In this document: piece by piece, positions 11,794 to 23,887 of the stretch | How the letters are laid out: every line of letters starts with the position of its first letter | How positions within the stretch are numbered: position 1 is the first letter of the stretch | Assembly: GCF_010093535.1 (NCBI RefSeq) | Contig: NW_022985217.1 | Coordinates: 190,553 to 254,552, forward strand | Direction of reading: 5' to 3' | DNA: 64,000 nucleotides | From: Lindgomyces ingoldianus | Lineage: Eukaryota > Ascomycota > Dothideomycetes > Pleosporales > Lindgomycetaceae | Notes under the pieces: model-generated | What the model saw: only the letters and a program-made list of their open reading frames with translations | The model's database searches: none | Told to the model about the DNA's origin: nothing | Made by a program: the position numbers and the translations under genes

Positions 11794-14056
11794 CTACTGC
11801 CAGCCGGATGCCGGTGTCAAGTTTGGCAGCGTCGAAGCTGAGAACGGGGAATGAGAGTCCGGATTCGTGACGGGGAATTGGGGCTTCGGAGCAGCATCTT
11901 CCGGCGCGACGTACGGCGGGGTTGGCGCTGAGAAGTGACCTGGCTCGAGTTTTGGCAGCGAAAAGGCGTCGCCTGGCGGAGGAGTTCCTTGCACGACCGG
12001 AGTGATAATGAATCGATCTTGCTGTGTTTGAATACCATTTGGAGCAGACGGTGCAGTTGGCTGAAGAGGTGGGGCGGCAGCCTGCGGTGGTACTGCTGGC
12101 TCCAGCGTCGCAGTAGGAAGCGGTGGGCCAATTGGACCTGCGCCGACCTGCGCTTTAGGTGCAACCGTAGCTTGGTCATGAACTGCTAGCACAGAGGTCT
12201 CGGAAGGATAGAAGGCTCCTTTCGGATACCTAAGGCGGACGACGAGAGACTTGGGCTCAAGTTCGTCCTCGGAAGGCCCGTCGGCGAGGTCGTCTTCATC
12301 GTCATCCAAGACCATCTGATCGGCATCATCGTCCTCATCTCCTCCGTCCCACTCTCCACCAGAAGATGATGCATCGTCCTCATCGTCCATCTCGTCAACA
12401 GAGTTATATGTCTCGATGTGTTTGCGGCCCTTGGGCCAGCCGTTGGCCGCTGTCGCATTAGCACGGGTAGATCGACCGTGAGTGGGATGTGGCTCCTCGG
12501 AAGCATCAGATCGCACGTATTCTCCTGTCGCTGGCGAAGCCCGCTCCGTGGTTTGCCCACTCAGCAATGACTCTCCATAAAGACCTGCTACGCGGGTCCT
12601 CACTTGTCGACCACTGGCGGTGACGGTTGGGCCGGCGGCGGTCGCTGGAGTGTCCCTGGCAGAATGTCGCGTAGATCGGCGAACGGACAACCCATCGGAA
12701 TTATCATCCTCCTCCTCATCCGAGAATGTATACTTCATTCGCTTGCCACGAGTGCGACCTTCGTAGAGGGAGAAGCCTGGCTCGGGACGGGCAAAGGCGG
12801 CTTTGCGGTTGTTACGGTATTCGCGGCGCTTGCGTTTCTGAAAAACTGTCAGTACCAAGCCCACAGAGCAGCCAGGATTTAAGTACCTCTTCGGTTGCTT
12901 CAAATCGCGGGATAGCATTGAGCATCCTCTCACTCAGTGCCTTGGCCTCCTTGGTGCCGTCATCATTCTCCAGCTTCTGTGCTAACACGCGAAGCTCGTC
13001 GATGGAACCAGCCACGGTCCACCATGGGATGTTCTTCAGCGCGGGATTGCCCTCGCGATAGACACGGAATGCAGTATCATCTTGGCCCTCGATCAACCAG
13101 TATCGGCGCTTGTCGCCGTCGCGACCCCAGGGTTGCACAGAAAGAGGAATGTTCGTGTCGTTTTTGTCCCTGCTGTTGCGTGCCTTGTACGTCTCTTTGA
13201 TGAGATTGTTGACTACCTCGGAGTTATGTAGGCTCCAAAGGATGAGGGACTTGAGAAGGGTGAGCTAGAAGACCAAGTAGTTAGCATAAGAAATTGCAGC
13301 AGAGTCAACGTCAAGACCACGTACCCGCTCGGGCGCTGACATTGTATTGAACGATCGGCCTCCACTCAGAGGATTGATCCCATTCCATGCGCGTGGCCAC
13401 TGGTGCTTCTGAGTCTGGATGGCCTCTTCCAAGGCCCGGCCGTAGTGTCCCTTCCTGTGAATTGCAAGCACAGTCAGCAAACGCTCATGAGCTGGTTGGT
13501 TCGGCCCATCTACGCGACCCAAATTCACCCAGAAAATCGTAGGAATTCGGGGTGACTAACTCAACAGGCTTCTTGCGATTGAGGACGAGTCCAAGGAGGG
13601 CGCAGAGCAGACTCTCGATTTGCGGCGAGGGCAATGGATCCTCGACGCCTCGCTCAATATCCTGCGGTCCAAAATGGGGACACTTGAGCGGGAAGGCCTC
13701 CATGAATCGCGATCGAAACATTATAATGAACTAGGCAAGGAAATGTTAGCATGGTGCTGCGGTGGAAGATAGAAGCCGTTGGGAAGAGGATCACGTCGCA
13801 AAACGACGCGATTGACGCGACTCCAGCTTACAGGAATGTCAGGATTGTCAGCCGGAATCATCTCGTGCGGCGGTGACGCTGGTCGCTTCTTGCGAGCTGG
13901 CGATGGAGGCTCGAAGAAGGACAGGATAGTGCCGTTCTTCTTCTGTTTCTTCTTCTTTTGTGGCGTTGCCTTTGTAGCCTGGACAGGGGCGACAATTTCA
14001 GGCATTTCGTCGTCGGTCGAAGGTGGAGATGAGAGAGAGGAGTCTGAGTCGGCCAT
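11794..14056 (-). CDS. WHIM1-domain nuclear protein (putative ISWI-type chromatin factor)
   Basis: Five exons: 13832-14056, 13561-13730, 13325-13454, 12887-13264 and 11794-12837; 648 residues, phases consistent throughout. After a basic Lys-rich start come FIIMFRSRFMEAFP and the DDT-like region, then QIESLLCALLGLVLNRKKPVE. The WHIM-type core follows: SVQPWGRDGDKRRYWLIEGQ and a strand of EGNPALKNIPWWTVAGSIDE type. Downstream is a conserved basic EGRTRGKRMKYTFSDEEE segment, then a long acidic (Asp/Glu) and Pro-rich tail. WHIM/DDT proteins form a helical ruler with ISWI remodelers, so a chromatin role is the likely inference; the partner is not visible. The start is the first in-frame ATG. Confidence 0.85.
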
Positions 14057-16582
14057 GTTGGCGGATAATGTGTGCGTGTGGTGGAGTTGGGTCGTGCGGT
14101 GAAGCGGGAGGAACGTTGGTGAAATGGCGATGAACGAAGCACGGCTGGGCACGTATGAGGTAATCCTATTTCGCTAGTTTGGAATATCAAATAGACCAGT
14201 CCTAGTAAGCCAAAGCTTTCAAGAGCAGTTATGGATTCACGACGCAGATTTGCACAGGATGCCGAAAGCATTAGGCAGGCGGTCACCAGCTCTTCACAGC
14301 GACTTTAACTCTCCAAGATTGGGTGAGTAGGGACGTGTAAGGCTTCGCGAGAGAACAGTATGGAACGCGCCACAAGGCGCCAGAGTGTTTGAATGTATAT
14401 ATTTATTCGATGAAGAATAGTCTCCCACTCATCCCATCACATGCCGCCGCATACAATATTCCGCCTCGTTGCTATGCTTATAGAAGATGCCAGTGAGCTT
14501 GACAGAGTTATCGATGTTCCTAGAAGCCTCGAATAGTGTCGAGGCTGGAGTGTGCGGAGGAATTCGGCTCCTCCACCTCGCAATTCCCAGCACTTCCAGG
14601 GGTCCAACGTGCAGACAAGTACTCTGCTCTAAATTTCTGTATAGATGGCCTGTGCGAAGTTGTGGGTACATTTGCTGAGCTGGAATAGGTAATTTGTAAG
14701 TGTTTGGAGGTGGTGTAAGATCGTCCTGCATGCTTGAAGGTTCCGACCGGGACAGTTTTGGTGGCAGGTAGGGCGGGGATTTCGTCATTCTGACCAAACT
14801 CGACACAACGTATGGTGCGCAATTGATCTCGACGCGATGTTGGTGGTGATAACAGTGAACAAGGCGATATTTGCCCCAGAAGTCATCTCTTTTCACGTGG
14901 AAATTACAGAAAGTTACAGAAGGAACATCATGAAATCAGAGAAGAAATGTGGAATGACCTGAGAGGCAGTCGTGCGAAGAAAGAAGTTGAGGTTGAATAG
15001 GTATGAGAAAACAATGGAGGGCATGTGCCAGAGTGTCGCGACCAGGCGCCGAAAGTTCTTAGTGTTTGCGCACCAGCGATCCTAATGCCCACCTCCTAAG
15101 ACGACCACACGGAACGAAAAAAAAGCTACCGCTGCGTTCCTTGACAGCAAATTTCAGAGAGAATATAGAGAGTTCTCATTGAAGGTGGATATGCAATTGC
15201 AAGGAGCCGCTAGGCATTCAACAAGCGAGCGAATATCAACCTAACATCAGCCTACATTGCGATCCTGATCTAAGGAGAGATGGAATGCCATCCGGATAGG
15301 TGCATTGATTATTGACGTCGTGAAGGAACCCGAGGGAGGCGACGATGGGGAGCGGCGACAGTTTAAGAGGCCTTGGCACCGCACGAGCCACTCGCCCAAA
15401 AAAGGTCTACGCTAGCTTGCAGTGAAGGCTTGGAGAACGGAGAGAACAGGCACCACTGCGATATTGCTCAGATTCCTAGTTGAAAAACAAGTGAAAAAAA
15501 GAGACTTCATGCATCCAGCTGAAGCGACAGGGGTAGTGTAAAGTTTGAATGCCCGTCAGCCGAAGATAGAGTTTCTTTTCGTGATGTGAGTGTGTTGATG
15601 GGGGAGAGAAACCTCCAGACTCAAATGCGGATGGCGGCAAGAAGAGGCAGGAGATAAAGAGTGAAGGAAAAGTAAATCATTTACTCGTTCCTCGTTGGTG
15701 GGTTAGGCGACCTACAAAGGTCGACGGACAAGTGGACAGCCAAATGGACAGCCAAGTGAATAGCCAAGGTGCTTCATAAAGTCTGCACGCGCGCTTGTGC
15801 TTGGGGGGGGGGACCTTTGGAGACGTTTCGAGAAGAGTGAAGCATCGGGTGGCTAATCTGGTCGGCTTCGCGTCAGGCTTCAAACACGTGTTTCCGCCAC
15901 CAAAAGAAGTGCGGCTCAAGACGTGCAGGCTGCAGGCCTGAAACGCTGGTAATCGGGCGCTGCGATTTACGAGAGGCGCCGTGTGGCATTTCGCAGGACT
16001 GTCGTGTGCTTGAGCATGGCGGCAGATCCCAAATTAGCAGGGCGAGTAACGTGTGGCCTGTGGGGAAGGTGAAACGGGCGCCGGTGAGTACGAAGTGAAG
16101 GCGGAGACACGCCGACGATTGGGATAGAGTTGTCGATGTTGGCGCGCGCGGGATCGGCCGAAACTGATGGGCTTCTGTTGCTTCTGGCGCTCTTGGTCGA
16201 GGGCTTCTTTGGGGTTGCTGTGGCGGTTGCCACCCAGACCGCCTGCCGCCAGGGCCCCTGCTTGGCGGGCAGCCGCTAACAACAGTATGAAATGCGCGTC
16301 CCTTTCATGAAACTTATCACCCACCACTCCCCGCTCGACTTTCGCACACCTCGTCCGCCCACTCTCTCCTGCCTTTCCCCTCTTTCACTCTCCCTATTGT
16401 GCCGTAGTTCTCCCTATTGTGTCTGTTCATTCTCTTGCTGCGTGCGCATGCCGCTGCTAGTGCATGAGCTCCTTCGCCCCGTATCGATAGGAGGATCCGT
16501 CCATTCGCCGCGCTCCGTAACTTCCCCCCCTTCTTAACCACACTTCTCGCAATCTGTCCTCTCGGCCCGCAAGACCGCAACC
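14057..16582. other. Large divergent intergenic region (2.5 kb)
   Basis: Lies between the WHIM gene (minus) and the BAR gene (plus). The right 250 bp is a CT-rich leader typical of fungal promoters. Minor structure includes a GGACAGCCAA-type short repeat near 15731-15765 and a run of nine G near 15806. A 155-codon minus ORF at 14429-14896 has no recognisable domain. No RNA gene recognised. Confidence 0.5.
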
Positions 16583-18088
16583 ATGCTAGTCAACAAGAAG
16601 CTCGATCGATTCAAGCAATGGGCGGGCGAGAAGATGGGCGGAGAAGTCAAGACCGGCCTCTCCGACGAGTTCAAGTCGCTCGAAATGGAGATGAACCTGC
16701 GACACGAAGGTATGCAGACACTCTAACATCCCTACGGAAGCTGAGGCTCGTTACAATGCTAACTCTACCCTAGGCATGGAGAAGATGCAGAAGTCGATGA
16801 CCGTCTACGTCAAGTCCCTCTCCAAGCGCGAAGAGGGTGACAATAGGGAGAAGTCCCTCCCTGGTGGCTACTTGGGTTCTGCTATGGTCACACACAGCGA
16901 AGACTTCGAGCCAGACTCAGAATTTGGCAATTGCCTGTCCTGTGAGTCGTGACTTGACCCCGAAACCTGCAACGTCGGAGTAACGCTAATAATGTGCAGC
17001 TCTCGGCAGAGCGAATGAGCGATTGGCACGCGTCCAGGAGACGTATGTTTCGAGTGCGACATCCACTTGGTTGGAGGGTTTGGAGCGTTCTCTTGCCCAG
17101 ATGAAGGAGTACCAGGTGCGTCATTGCTCTCCCCGCATAGCTCCGATAAGCACTAGAAGCTCACATATTTCTAGAATGCCCGCAAGAAGCTTGAACAGCG
17201 TCGATTGGCCTACGATACCTCTCTTGTCAAGATGCAAAAGGCGAAGAAAGAAGACTTCCGGGTCGAGGAAGAATTGCGGTCACAGAAGGCCAAATTCGAG
17301 GAGTCGAGCGAGGACGTCTTCCGCAGGATGCAGGATATCAAAGAGTCCGAAGTTGATATGATTCAAGACTTGACGCAATTCCTCGAAGCCGAATTGACAT
17401 ACTATGATCGCTGCCGAGAAATTCTTCTGAACGTCAAGCGGGATTGGCCGGCAAGGTGAGGAAGCATGTCAAGGTATTTTGGGTCACCGACTAACCTCTT
17501 TCCAGAGATGCTCACCGTCCCGCGCGCTCCCGGTCCAACACTGCAACGCGGGGCTATGCTGAGCGCTTCACTGCCCAAGAAGAGGAGCCGCCCATGCCTG
17601 AGCAACCACGCATCACAATCCCTAAATTGTCATCCCGGAACATGTCCCCTGCCCACGACACTCAATCTCCAGGTGGACATTCCTCGCGCCCAGCTTACAG
17701 CCGCACCACCACGTTCGATGGACCGTCCCGCTCTCAGCGCGAGATGAGCCCCGCCCCTCGACTTTCCCGTGTTCCCACTGAGCCGACCATGATCATGGCG
17801 AATCGCGCTAACCTCCGTCCTGTCCGCCAAACGAACACCTTCGCCGACGATTACGAAGACGAATACCCAGGCACCAATGGCCATCGACGCGACCGGTCGC
17901 CACCGAGTCCCGCAACCAGCCAAGGAAGTGCCATGTCACGAGCAGCAAGCTGGACTGCTTCAGAGCTTGCAACCACGGGCAAGAAGGCGCCTCCCCCACC
18001 TCCACCATCGAGGGCAAAGAAGCCTCCGCCACCCCCGCCACCAATGAAGAGAAGTGCGCTGAGTGCCTCTGAAACCTCGCATTATTAA
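16583..18088 (+). CDS. BAR-domain membrane-curvature protein
   Basis: Five exons: 16583-16709, 16774-16941, 17000-17115, 17175-17455 and 17506-18088; 424 residues. Residues 1 to about 240 form an N-BAR-like helical domain: an amphipathic start (NKKLDRFKQWAGEKMG), a long middle helix with ARKKLEQRRLAYDTSLVKMQ, and a final helix ending in YYDRCREILLNVKRDW. The rest is disordered and rich in Ser, Arg and Pro, with two polyproline clusters near 17990-18045 that could dock SH3 domains. No SH3 domain is present, unlike endophilin or Rvs167. BAR dimers bind curved membranes during endocytosis and actin patch turnover. Confidence 0.9.
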
Positions 18089-18741
18089 CCTGGCATCCTT
18101 AATTTCCTTTGTCCTTCCCATGCTAACTTTCTATGCTTGTGTTCAGTGTCGAGGAGAGTCAGCACCTACTAAACCTACCTAGCATCGGTCCTCATTCACT
18201 CGGCTCTCAAAAGACACACAAAAGGCATTATAATGGTTGCGCTTATTCGGTTTCCCATTCTGCATTCATCGGCCCGGCTCGGTTTTCCCTTCTTGTTTGC
18301 AAACTCTGCTCTGTCATTTGTGCATGGCGTTTACTTGGAAATTGAAATGGTGTTTCTGTCTGGGCGATAGGGTCAAGGATTGGGCCGGGTTACGGTTGGC
18401 ATGGGAAGCCTGGTGGAAACAGGTTCATTCGGGTTTTCAGTGCCGGTCATAAATATGAATGCATCTTTTTCTGTCCTTTACAAATACCGCAATGCGTCTT
18501 ATCACCTACCGTGGAATAATGGCTAATACTTCTATTATTCTAGCAAGCGGCTTAACGGATCAAATCTTTTCTGCAATGGTCCACGGTGGATGTAAATATG
18601 CTAGGTATCTACAATTACACCTCTACAACTTCATACCCGTGCAAGGGACCGCTCGTCCCTTCTCTAGATATTCTCTAACAATAGTTCGTGAGACTGAATG
18701 TCCATCAGGATCGAACGAGATAGCCTGTCATTGACACATGG
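18089..18741. other. 3' flank of BAR gene
   Basis: About 650 bp, mostly 3' UTR and AT-rich spacer. I see no coding or repeat structure. Confidence 0.5.
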
Positions 18742-19148
18742 ATGGCCTTCTATTCACCCGTGTACAACGAGACCTTGAACGATATTTCGGAAGAGGACGA
18801 CGTTCTGCAATACATACAACAGATCCTCCTTCGATTATACGATCAGGGGTCGACAGTCTCTCACCAGCTCCAGTAATATACTTAAACCGTTACTAATGCC
18901 CTATTCAAGGATGCGAGCCTCGTGAAGAAAACGCTGATCAATGACATTAGAACGTCAGTGATTAAAAATGTGGCCATTCCGAATTTCACTGGGGGAAGGG
19001 AACCGCAACGAAAGGACTGCTAATCCCAATAGGTGAAATTTCGATTGGCGAAATAGAAGAAGGAAGTATGGTCGTTGTAATTCGAATCGACTCGCGTTGC
19101 GCCAGAATGAGGATAAAAGACTATGTCAAGAGACTAATTGGATCATGA
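18742..19148 (+). pseudogene. Decayed small gene, unknown family
   Basis: One frame begins MAFYSPVYNETLNDISEEDD and continues as coherent charged sequence to SHQLQ. It is then broken by two TAA codons close together (near 18874-18885) but resumes in the same frame with TVTNALFKDASLVKKTL and IKNVAIPNFTG. At a run of five G (18991-18995) the sense moves to another frame, GLLIPIGEISIGEIEEGSM, which ends at a TGA (19146-19148). Both TAA codons would be CAA before a C-to-T change, and the frame jump fits a one-base indel. An intron reading (GTAATA...TTCAAG, 37 nt) would shift the frame to an immediate stop, so decay is preferred. I do not recognise the family; the ending (short strands, then a helix) faintly recalls adaptor-type death-fold domains, but this is weak. 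Confidence 0.6.
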
Positions 19149-19267
19149 TGGAGTGATGAAGAGTTCGCGAGACTAGTAACGTAAACGCGTTTATTAGTAG
19201 CTAGTTGAGTAAATTAAGAATCAACTTCAAGGTCGTGGATATCGATCTAATTAGTTTAAAGAGGGCT
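19149..19267. other. Short spacer
   Basis: AT-rich spacer between the decayed gene and the 100-bp tandem repeat; nothing recognised. Confidence 0.4.
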
Positions 19268-19477
19268 CTCAGAAGCCCCCAATATAGCAGGAGAGGTGAC
19301 AGAAGGCGAGCAACTGTGAAATAGATTCAGATATCTTTCTGCGGGTTGAACACATGCCTTCAAGATGCTCAGAAGCCCCCCATATAGCAGGAGAGGTAGC
19401 TGAAGTCGAGCAACTGTGAAGTAGATTCAGATATCTTTTCATGGGTTGAACACATGCCTTCAAAATGCCCAGAAGCC
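19268..19477 (+). repeat. Tandem repeat, 100-bp unit, 2.1 copies
   Basis: Unit 1 is 19268-19367 and unit 2 is 19368-19467, both opening CTCAGAAGCCCCC; a third copy stops after about 10 bp (19468-19477). I count roughly 11 differences in 100 positions, several of them transitions. The period is not a multiple of three, so it is not coding. It ends 15 bp from the stop codon of the next gene and probably lies in its 3' UTR. Confidence 0.9.
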
Positions 19478-19491
19478 AAAAAATGAGGTAC

Positions 19492-20598
19492 TCAGCCAGC
19501 TGCCTGAATTGCGTGACTTGTAGTCAGCCCAAGTTCTCTTGCTTCTCCATCGACAATATCTGGGAGCATCTCAAAGAGAGATTTTTGTTTCGGCTTCCAA
19601 TCGAATAGCTTTCTCGCTCGAATAGCTCTTGCCCTTGAATTCATCCCCCAAAGATAGGCGCCGAAAGGGGTCAACTTATCAGCTTCTTCCGTTGAGATAT
19701 TGTCAATCTCAGCCGTCTTGATGAGCTTCTTGTCATAAGCAATCTTGGCGATGGCCCTTCCAACGTCTCCCCAGACGAAGTCACCATTCTCTGCAAAGTA
19801 GTAGCCTTCAGGTCCCCATGAAGCCCTTTTCCCACCTTGAATGGCATCCTCGACGAGACTTAGGTAGACATTGCTGAGATCCTGAACATGGACCTCGGTC
19901 CACAAATTGTTGCCTTCTTCGACCTGGAAACCCTTGCCACGTTCCAGAGTTGCCCTCGCCATCCGATAAACTTGAACGCTCTTTTGGTTGTCCGGGCCGC
20001 GGCCTGGTCCCCATATGCAAGGAGGACACACGATCACGGAATGAACTTTGTTAGGATGTTCTGTCCCCGCGGCCAATACTATCTTGTCTACATTGCGATG
20101 GGCCGCCATGTCCGGGAGACTAGTAACCTCGGTTACACCATCCCAATCATTGTAAACCTTCTCATTCTTGACCCCATAAGATTTTCGTCCGAAGTCGGCT
20201 ACAGACAGTATACCTGTTCCCGATGTATGGATCATGTATCCTGCCTTCCCAGACTCTCTTTTACCAAGACCGGCAACTAGGGCCTTTGCTGCTCCTTCAT
20301 GATCAGCATCGGCACAATGTAAGACAACATTAGCTTTTGAGGCTTCGGTAGTGAGGATGTCGGTACTGTCGAGGTCGCCGTAGACGAGACGAATCTTGGA
20401 GTACTGAGACGCGACTTTGGCGCCCTTGTCGCTGTTTCGGACAAGCGCTGTGATCTCGAGTTCAGGGTGAGCGTTAGCTATAGCGTACAGGGCGTCACCA
20501 CCAATGTAGCCGGTTGCTCCTGTGCTGCGTCCAGAGTCAGAGCATGTTGAAGGACGAGGTACACGTACGAGGGGAACACACATGAATAGCTTTGTCAT
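19492..20598 (-). CDS. NAD(P)-binding extended SDR (epimerase/NmrA-like)
   Basis: Exons 20582-20598 (17 nt) and 19492-20524, with the intron at 20525-20581 (GTGTGT donor, GACGCAG acceptor); 349 residues. Splicing restores MTKLFITGATGYIGGDAL, a standard Rossmann dinucleotide loop (TGxxGxxG). The middle has the expected HTSGTG strand and the YGVKNEK segment, then PPCIWGPG and VHVQDLSNVYL, as in fungal NAD-dependent epimerase/dehydratase-like proteins. Substrate unknown; possibly a redox sensor or a metabolic enzyme. The start is the first ATG in frame. A TATATATA stretch lies about 30 bp upstream of the ATG on the minus strand. Confidence 0.87.
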   Translation of the reverse strand: MTKLFMCVPLVRVPRPSTCSDSGRSTGATGYIGGDALYAIANAHPELEITALVRNSDKGAKVASQYSKIRLVYGDLDSTDILTTEASKANVVLHCADADHEGAAKALVAGLGKRESGKAGYMIHTSGTGILSVADFGRKSYGVKNEKVYNDWDGVTEVTSLPDMAAHRNVDKIVLAAGTEHPNKVHSVIVCPPCIWGPGRGPDNQKSVQVYRMARATLERGKGFQVEEGNNLWTEVHVQDLSNVYLSLVEDAIQGGKRASWGPEGYYFAENGDFVWGDVGRAIAKIAYDKKLIKTAEIDNISTEEADKLTPFGAYLWGMNSRARAIRARKLFDWKPKQKSLFEMLPDIVDGEARELGLTTSHAIQAAG

Positions 20599-21243
20599 TT
20601 CGAGGGATATCTCGATGTCAGCCACGATATATATATGGAGTCGACGGGAAATTGTCCAAATTTAACGATAAATCTGATCAGATCGTCTCCCTCACCATTG
20701 AATGCCCTTTCTGGTTCTGGGTTAGGTGCGGGGATGTTGCATACGTCACACAGATCGGGCGTTTGGGAATTATTCAGCAAACTGTCGCAAATACGAATTG
20801 TGAAAAGTGACTGCATAGACATAGTGATCGTTTCGGTCGCAGGGTATTTGACCAAGATTCCGTTGGAGATGCTGGACGATGCTGGACGTTCGAGTTGTCC
20901 TCAGTGGATGCAGAGAGCGTTGATACGGAGCCTGGCTACAATTGACGATATAATCTAGCATGCATACTATCACTCTCTGCGCTGTTTGAATCATGAACTT
21001 TAGAATCGTTGGATGCATTCATCAATCATAGCCCGATGTGCAATCGGCATCGGAATGTAAGGGCTTCATCGGCTGCTTATGTAATGTCCGATTCACGCTG
21101 GTTCGTTCGGAAGGTGTGCGTGGGAGCTTCAGCCACATGTTCGTCCACCAAGCAGCACGACATGGACCCTTCGATAGGTGAAGGCCCCGGTTGATTTAAA
21201 GAAGAAGACCTCATCAGAATCCCCGATCGCGTTCATTCTCACT
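20599..21243. promoter_or_regulatory. Divergent upstream region, epimerase-like / VPS45
   Basis: 645 bp between the two start codons. It contains an (AT)-run near 20627-20636 that could act as a TATA element for the minus-strand gene. A GCTGGACGATGCTGGACGTT short direct repeat occurs near 20870-20889. No gene seen. Confidence 0.45.
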
Positions 21244-23243
21244 ATGGATATCGTACAAGCCGTCTCTGGCTACATCACTAAAATGGTGTCTGCTGGAGAC
21301 AGCGCTGCAGGCACCTCCTCCGCGAAGATGAAGATTCTCTTGCTGGACAATGAAACTGTAGGTTTGTCTGCTCTATCAAAACAATTACTAGCTGTTGCTT
21401 ACGTGTATAGGTGTCGGTATTGTCCGCAGCAACAACCCAGTCCGCTCTTCTCAACCATGAAGTCTACCTTACCGAGTACTTACCATCGATCTCTGTGTTC
21501 CCTACACAAGCTGACTTCTGCACTTAGCCGACTAGATAACCAAAAGCGAGAGAAAATGCGCCACCTCCGTTGCCTTTGCTTCGTTCGCCCATCCCCCGAA
21601 TCCATACAGGGTTTGATTGAAGAGCTCAGGGAGCCCAAGTATGGAGAGTACAATATTTGTAAGGCTAGGATGTTGCTTAGATATGGTCCTTCCAACTATT
21701 CTGACTGCAAGTAGACTTCAGCAACATCATAAAGAAATCCTCTTTAGAAAGACTAGCTGAGGCGGACGATCATGAGGTTGTACGTGCGGTACAGGAATAC
21801 TTCGCGGATTTCCTCGTCATCAATCCAGACTTGATGTCCTTAAATCTAGGGTTTCCCAATCACAGGATATGGAGTACAAGCCCAGACTCATGGAACACCG
21901 ACTCTCTGCAAAGGTCGACTGAAGGTGTAATGGCATTGCTTCTAGCTCTGAAAAAGAAGGTTTTGATTCGATATCAGAAGAATAGTCTTCTTTCCAAGAA
22001 GCTCGCGACAGAAGTTCGATACCATATGACGCAGGAAGATCAACTCTTCGACTTCAGAAAGACGGATACACCACCAATTCTGCTTATCGTAGACCGTAGA
22101 GACGACCCCGTGACGCCTCTGCTAACCCAGTGGACTTACCAAGCAATGGTTCATGAGTTGCTGGGTATTAATAATGGAAGAGTGGATCTAAGAGATGTGC
22201 CAGACATCAGACCGGAGCTGAAGGTAGGCTGTGGCTGAAGTCAGCGACCTGTCCTATTGGTTTGCTAATAAAACCTACAGGAAGTCGTTCTGTCCCAAGA
22301 GCAAGATCCTTTCTTCAAAAAGAATATGTACCTCAACTTTGGTGACCTTGGCCAGAACGCAAAGGACTACGTTGAACAATTTGCTTCCAAACAACAGGGG
22401 ACACAAAAGCTTGAATCGATCACGGATATGAAACGCTTCATAGAAGACTACCCCGAATTCCGCAAACTCTCAGGCAATGTCACGAAGCACGTAACTCTTG
22501 TGGGTGAGTTGTCTCGCCGCGTAGGAGAGGACAGTCTGCTGGATGTGAGCGAGCTAGAACAGAGTCTCGCTTGCACAGACAACCATTCCAATGATGTGAA
22601 AAGGCTTCAGCAGATTATCCAAAACCCAAAGATACCCGCCGATAATAAGCTCCGCTTGACTGCCATTTACGCGCTTCGATACTCTAAACATGCATCAAAT
22701 TCGACTCCAATGCTGCTGGATCTTCTGGGTGTCTCCGGAAATGTCTCGCGACATCGCATCAACCTAATTACGAAGCTTCTAACCTATCACAACTCCTTGC
22801 AAGTTTCCACTGTTGCCGGGGGTGGAATGCCAGATTTATTCCAGCCTGGATCTTTCTTTGGAGGAGCGAGAGATCGCTTCAAGGGACTAAAAGGCGTAGA
22901 GAACGTTTACACCCAACACTCTCCCCGATTAGAAGCTACGCTTCAAGACTTAATCAAAGGCAGACTCAATCAGCAGCTATATCCATTTATTGAAGGTGGC
23001 GGCTCAACCAAGGACAAGCCTCAGGATGTAGTCATTTTCATGATCGGCGGAACTACATACGAGGAGGCAAAGATGGTAGCGCAAGTCAACGCTAGCTCGC
23101 CCGGCGTTCGCGTGGTCCTCGGAGGCACAGTGGTGCACAATAGCTCTTCGTTTCTAGAGGAGGTTGAGGATGCAGTAGGGTCTTGGCCAGAACCCCCCGC
23201 AGCTTCAGCTGCGGGTCGACTGAGAAGGGAGGTGGGCAGGTGA
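21244..23243 (+). CDS. VPS45: Vacuolar protein sorting-associated protein 45 (Sec1/Munc18)
   Basis: Five exons: 21244-21357, 21411-21475, 21528-21658, 21715-22223 and 22281-23243; 593 residues, close to the family's usual 570-600. Residues follow the Sec1/Munc18 order: MDIVQAVSGYITKM, KMKILLLDNETVSVLS, EKMRHLRCLCFVRPS, ILLIVDRRDDPVTPLLTQW, then FMIGGTTYEEAKMV near the end. Vps45 binds the syntaxin Tlg2/Pep12 class and promotes SNARE assembly in Golgi-to-endosome traffic. All four splice junctions restore family sequence. Nothing odd beyond a short Gly/Arg-rich tail. Confidence 0.96.
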
Positions 23244-23887
23244 CCATTGTGAACATGCATTCAATACGAGCAAATGAGGCATTACTGTGTCCTCAATTGT
23301 TATGCACCCTAGAGCTCGCTGTCAAAGCCCAGTTCGGCAAAGGATTTTTGGGGTCTCGGTGTGGAAGCGTTCGCGCTTGATGATGTCTGCGGCGCATCCT
23401 AGACTCGGGTCTCAGGTAGATAGCGAATGCAATATTAACGTTCGCATTTGAGAGCGGAAGCCATCAACAGTTCCCTGTGGTCATACGGCCACGAAAATCC
23501 CTCCTGCGTCCTCAAAAAGCACATCTGGATGGGGGTTTCTCGCAGTCAGAAACTTCATGTAAATGGTAGCTGTAGATATCTCCGGAGTCATTTGTTGGAG
23601 TCGCCTATAAAATATTTTGCGACAGAGATAAGCATGCATGCTGGACGCCAGTTGTCTATTGCGAAGGCCCATGTGTAGTGTCATCGTAGAATGACAAAGG
23701 CGGCGAAAATTTGTTCACCGTTCCTTATGCAGCGTTAGCCGGTTCCTTTGAGGCGAATAGGGCTGAAGCGAGCACGTGTGGTGATGACCGATTAAAGGCG
23801 GAAGGTCCCAACGGACCGCTTTCCGGACCTGTTGCTCCCTCATCTCTCCACTCACTTGCCCCAAATATTATCTTCAACACCTTCACA
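23244..23887. other. Intergenic region upstream of Zn2Cys6 factor
   Basis: About 640 bp holding the VPS45 3' end and the promoter of the next gene, with a CACGTG E-box near 23774. No gene seen. Confidence 0.45.

Noticed and set aside
14429..14896. 155-codon minus-strand ORF
   Set aside because: Composition looks random (many Cys/His/Tyr scattered), no domain, and no supporting exons nearby.
15967..16233. 88-codon minus-strand ORF rich in Ala/Thr/Lys
   Set aside because: Could pass for a basic nuclear peptide, but lies in the CT/GC-rich upstream region of the BAR gene with no continuation.
18868..18909. A 37-nt intron (GTAATA...TTCAAG) to rescue the small decayed gene
   Set aside because: Removal shifts the frame and meets a stop within a few codons, and the length is below the intron range seen elsewhere in the window.
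20009..20280. Plus-strand ORF 19888-20280 over the epimerase-like gene
   Set aside because: Antisense shadow; the minus strand carries a continuous Rossmann-type protein.
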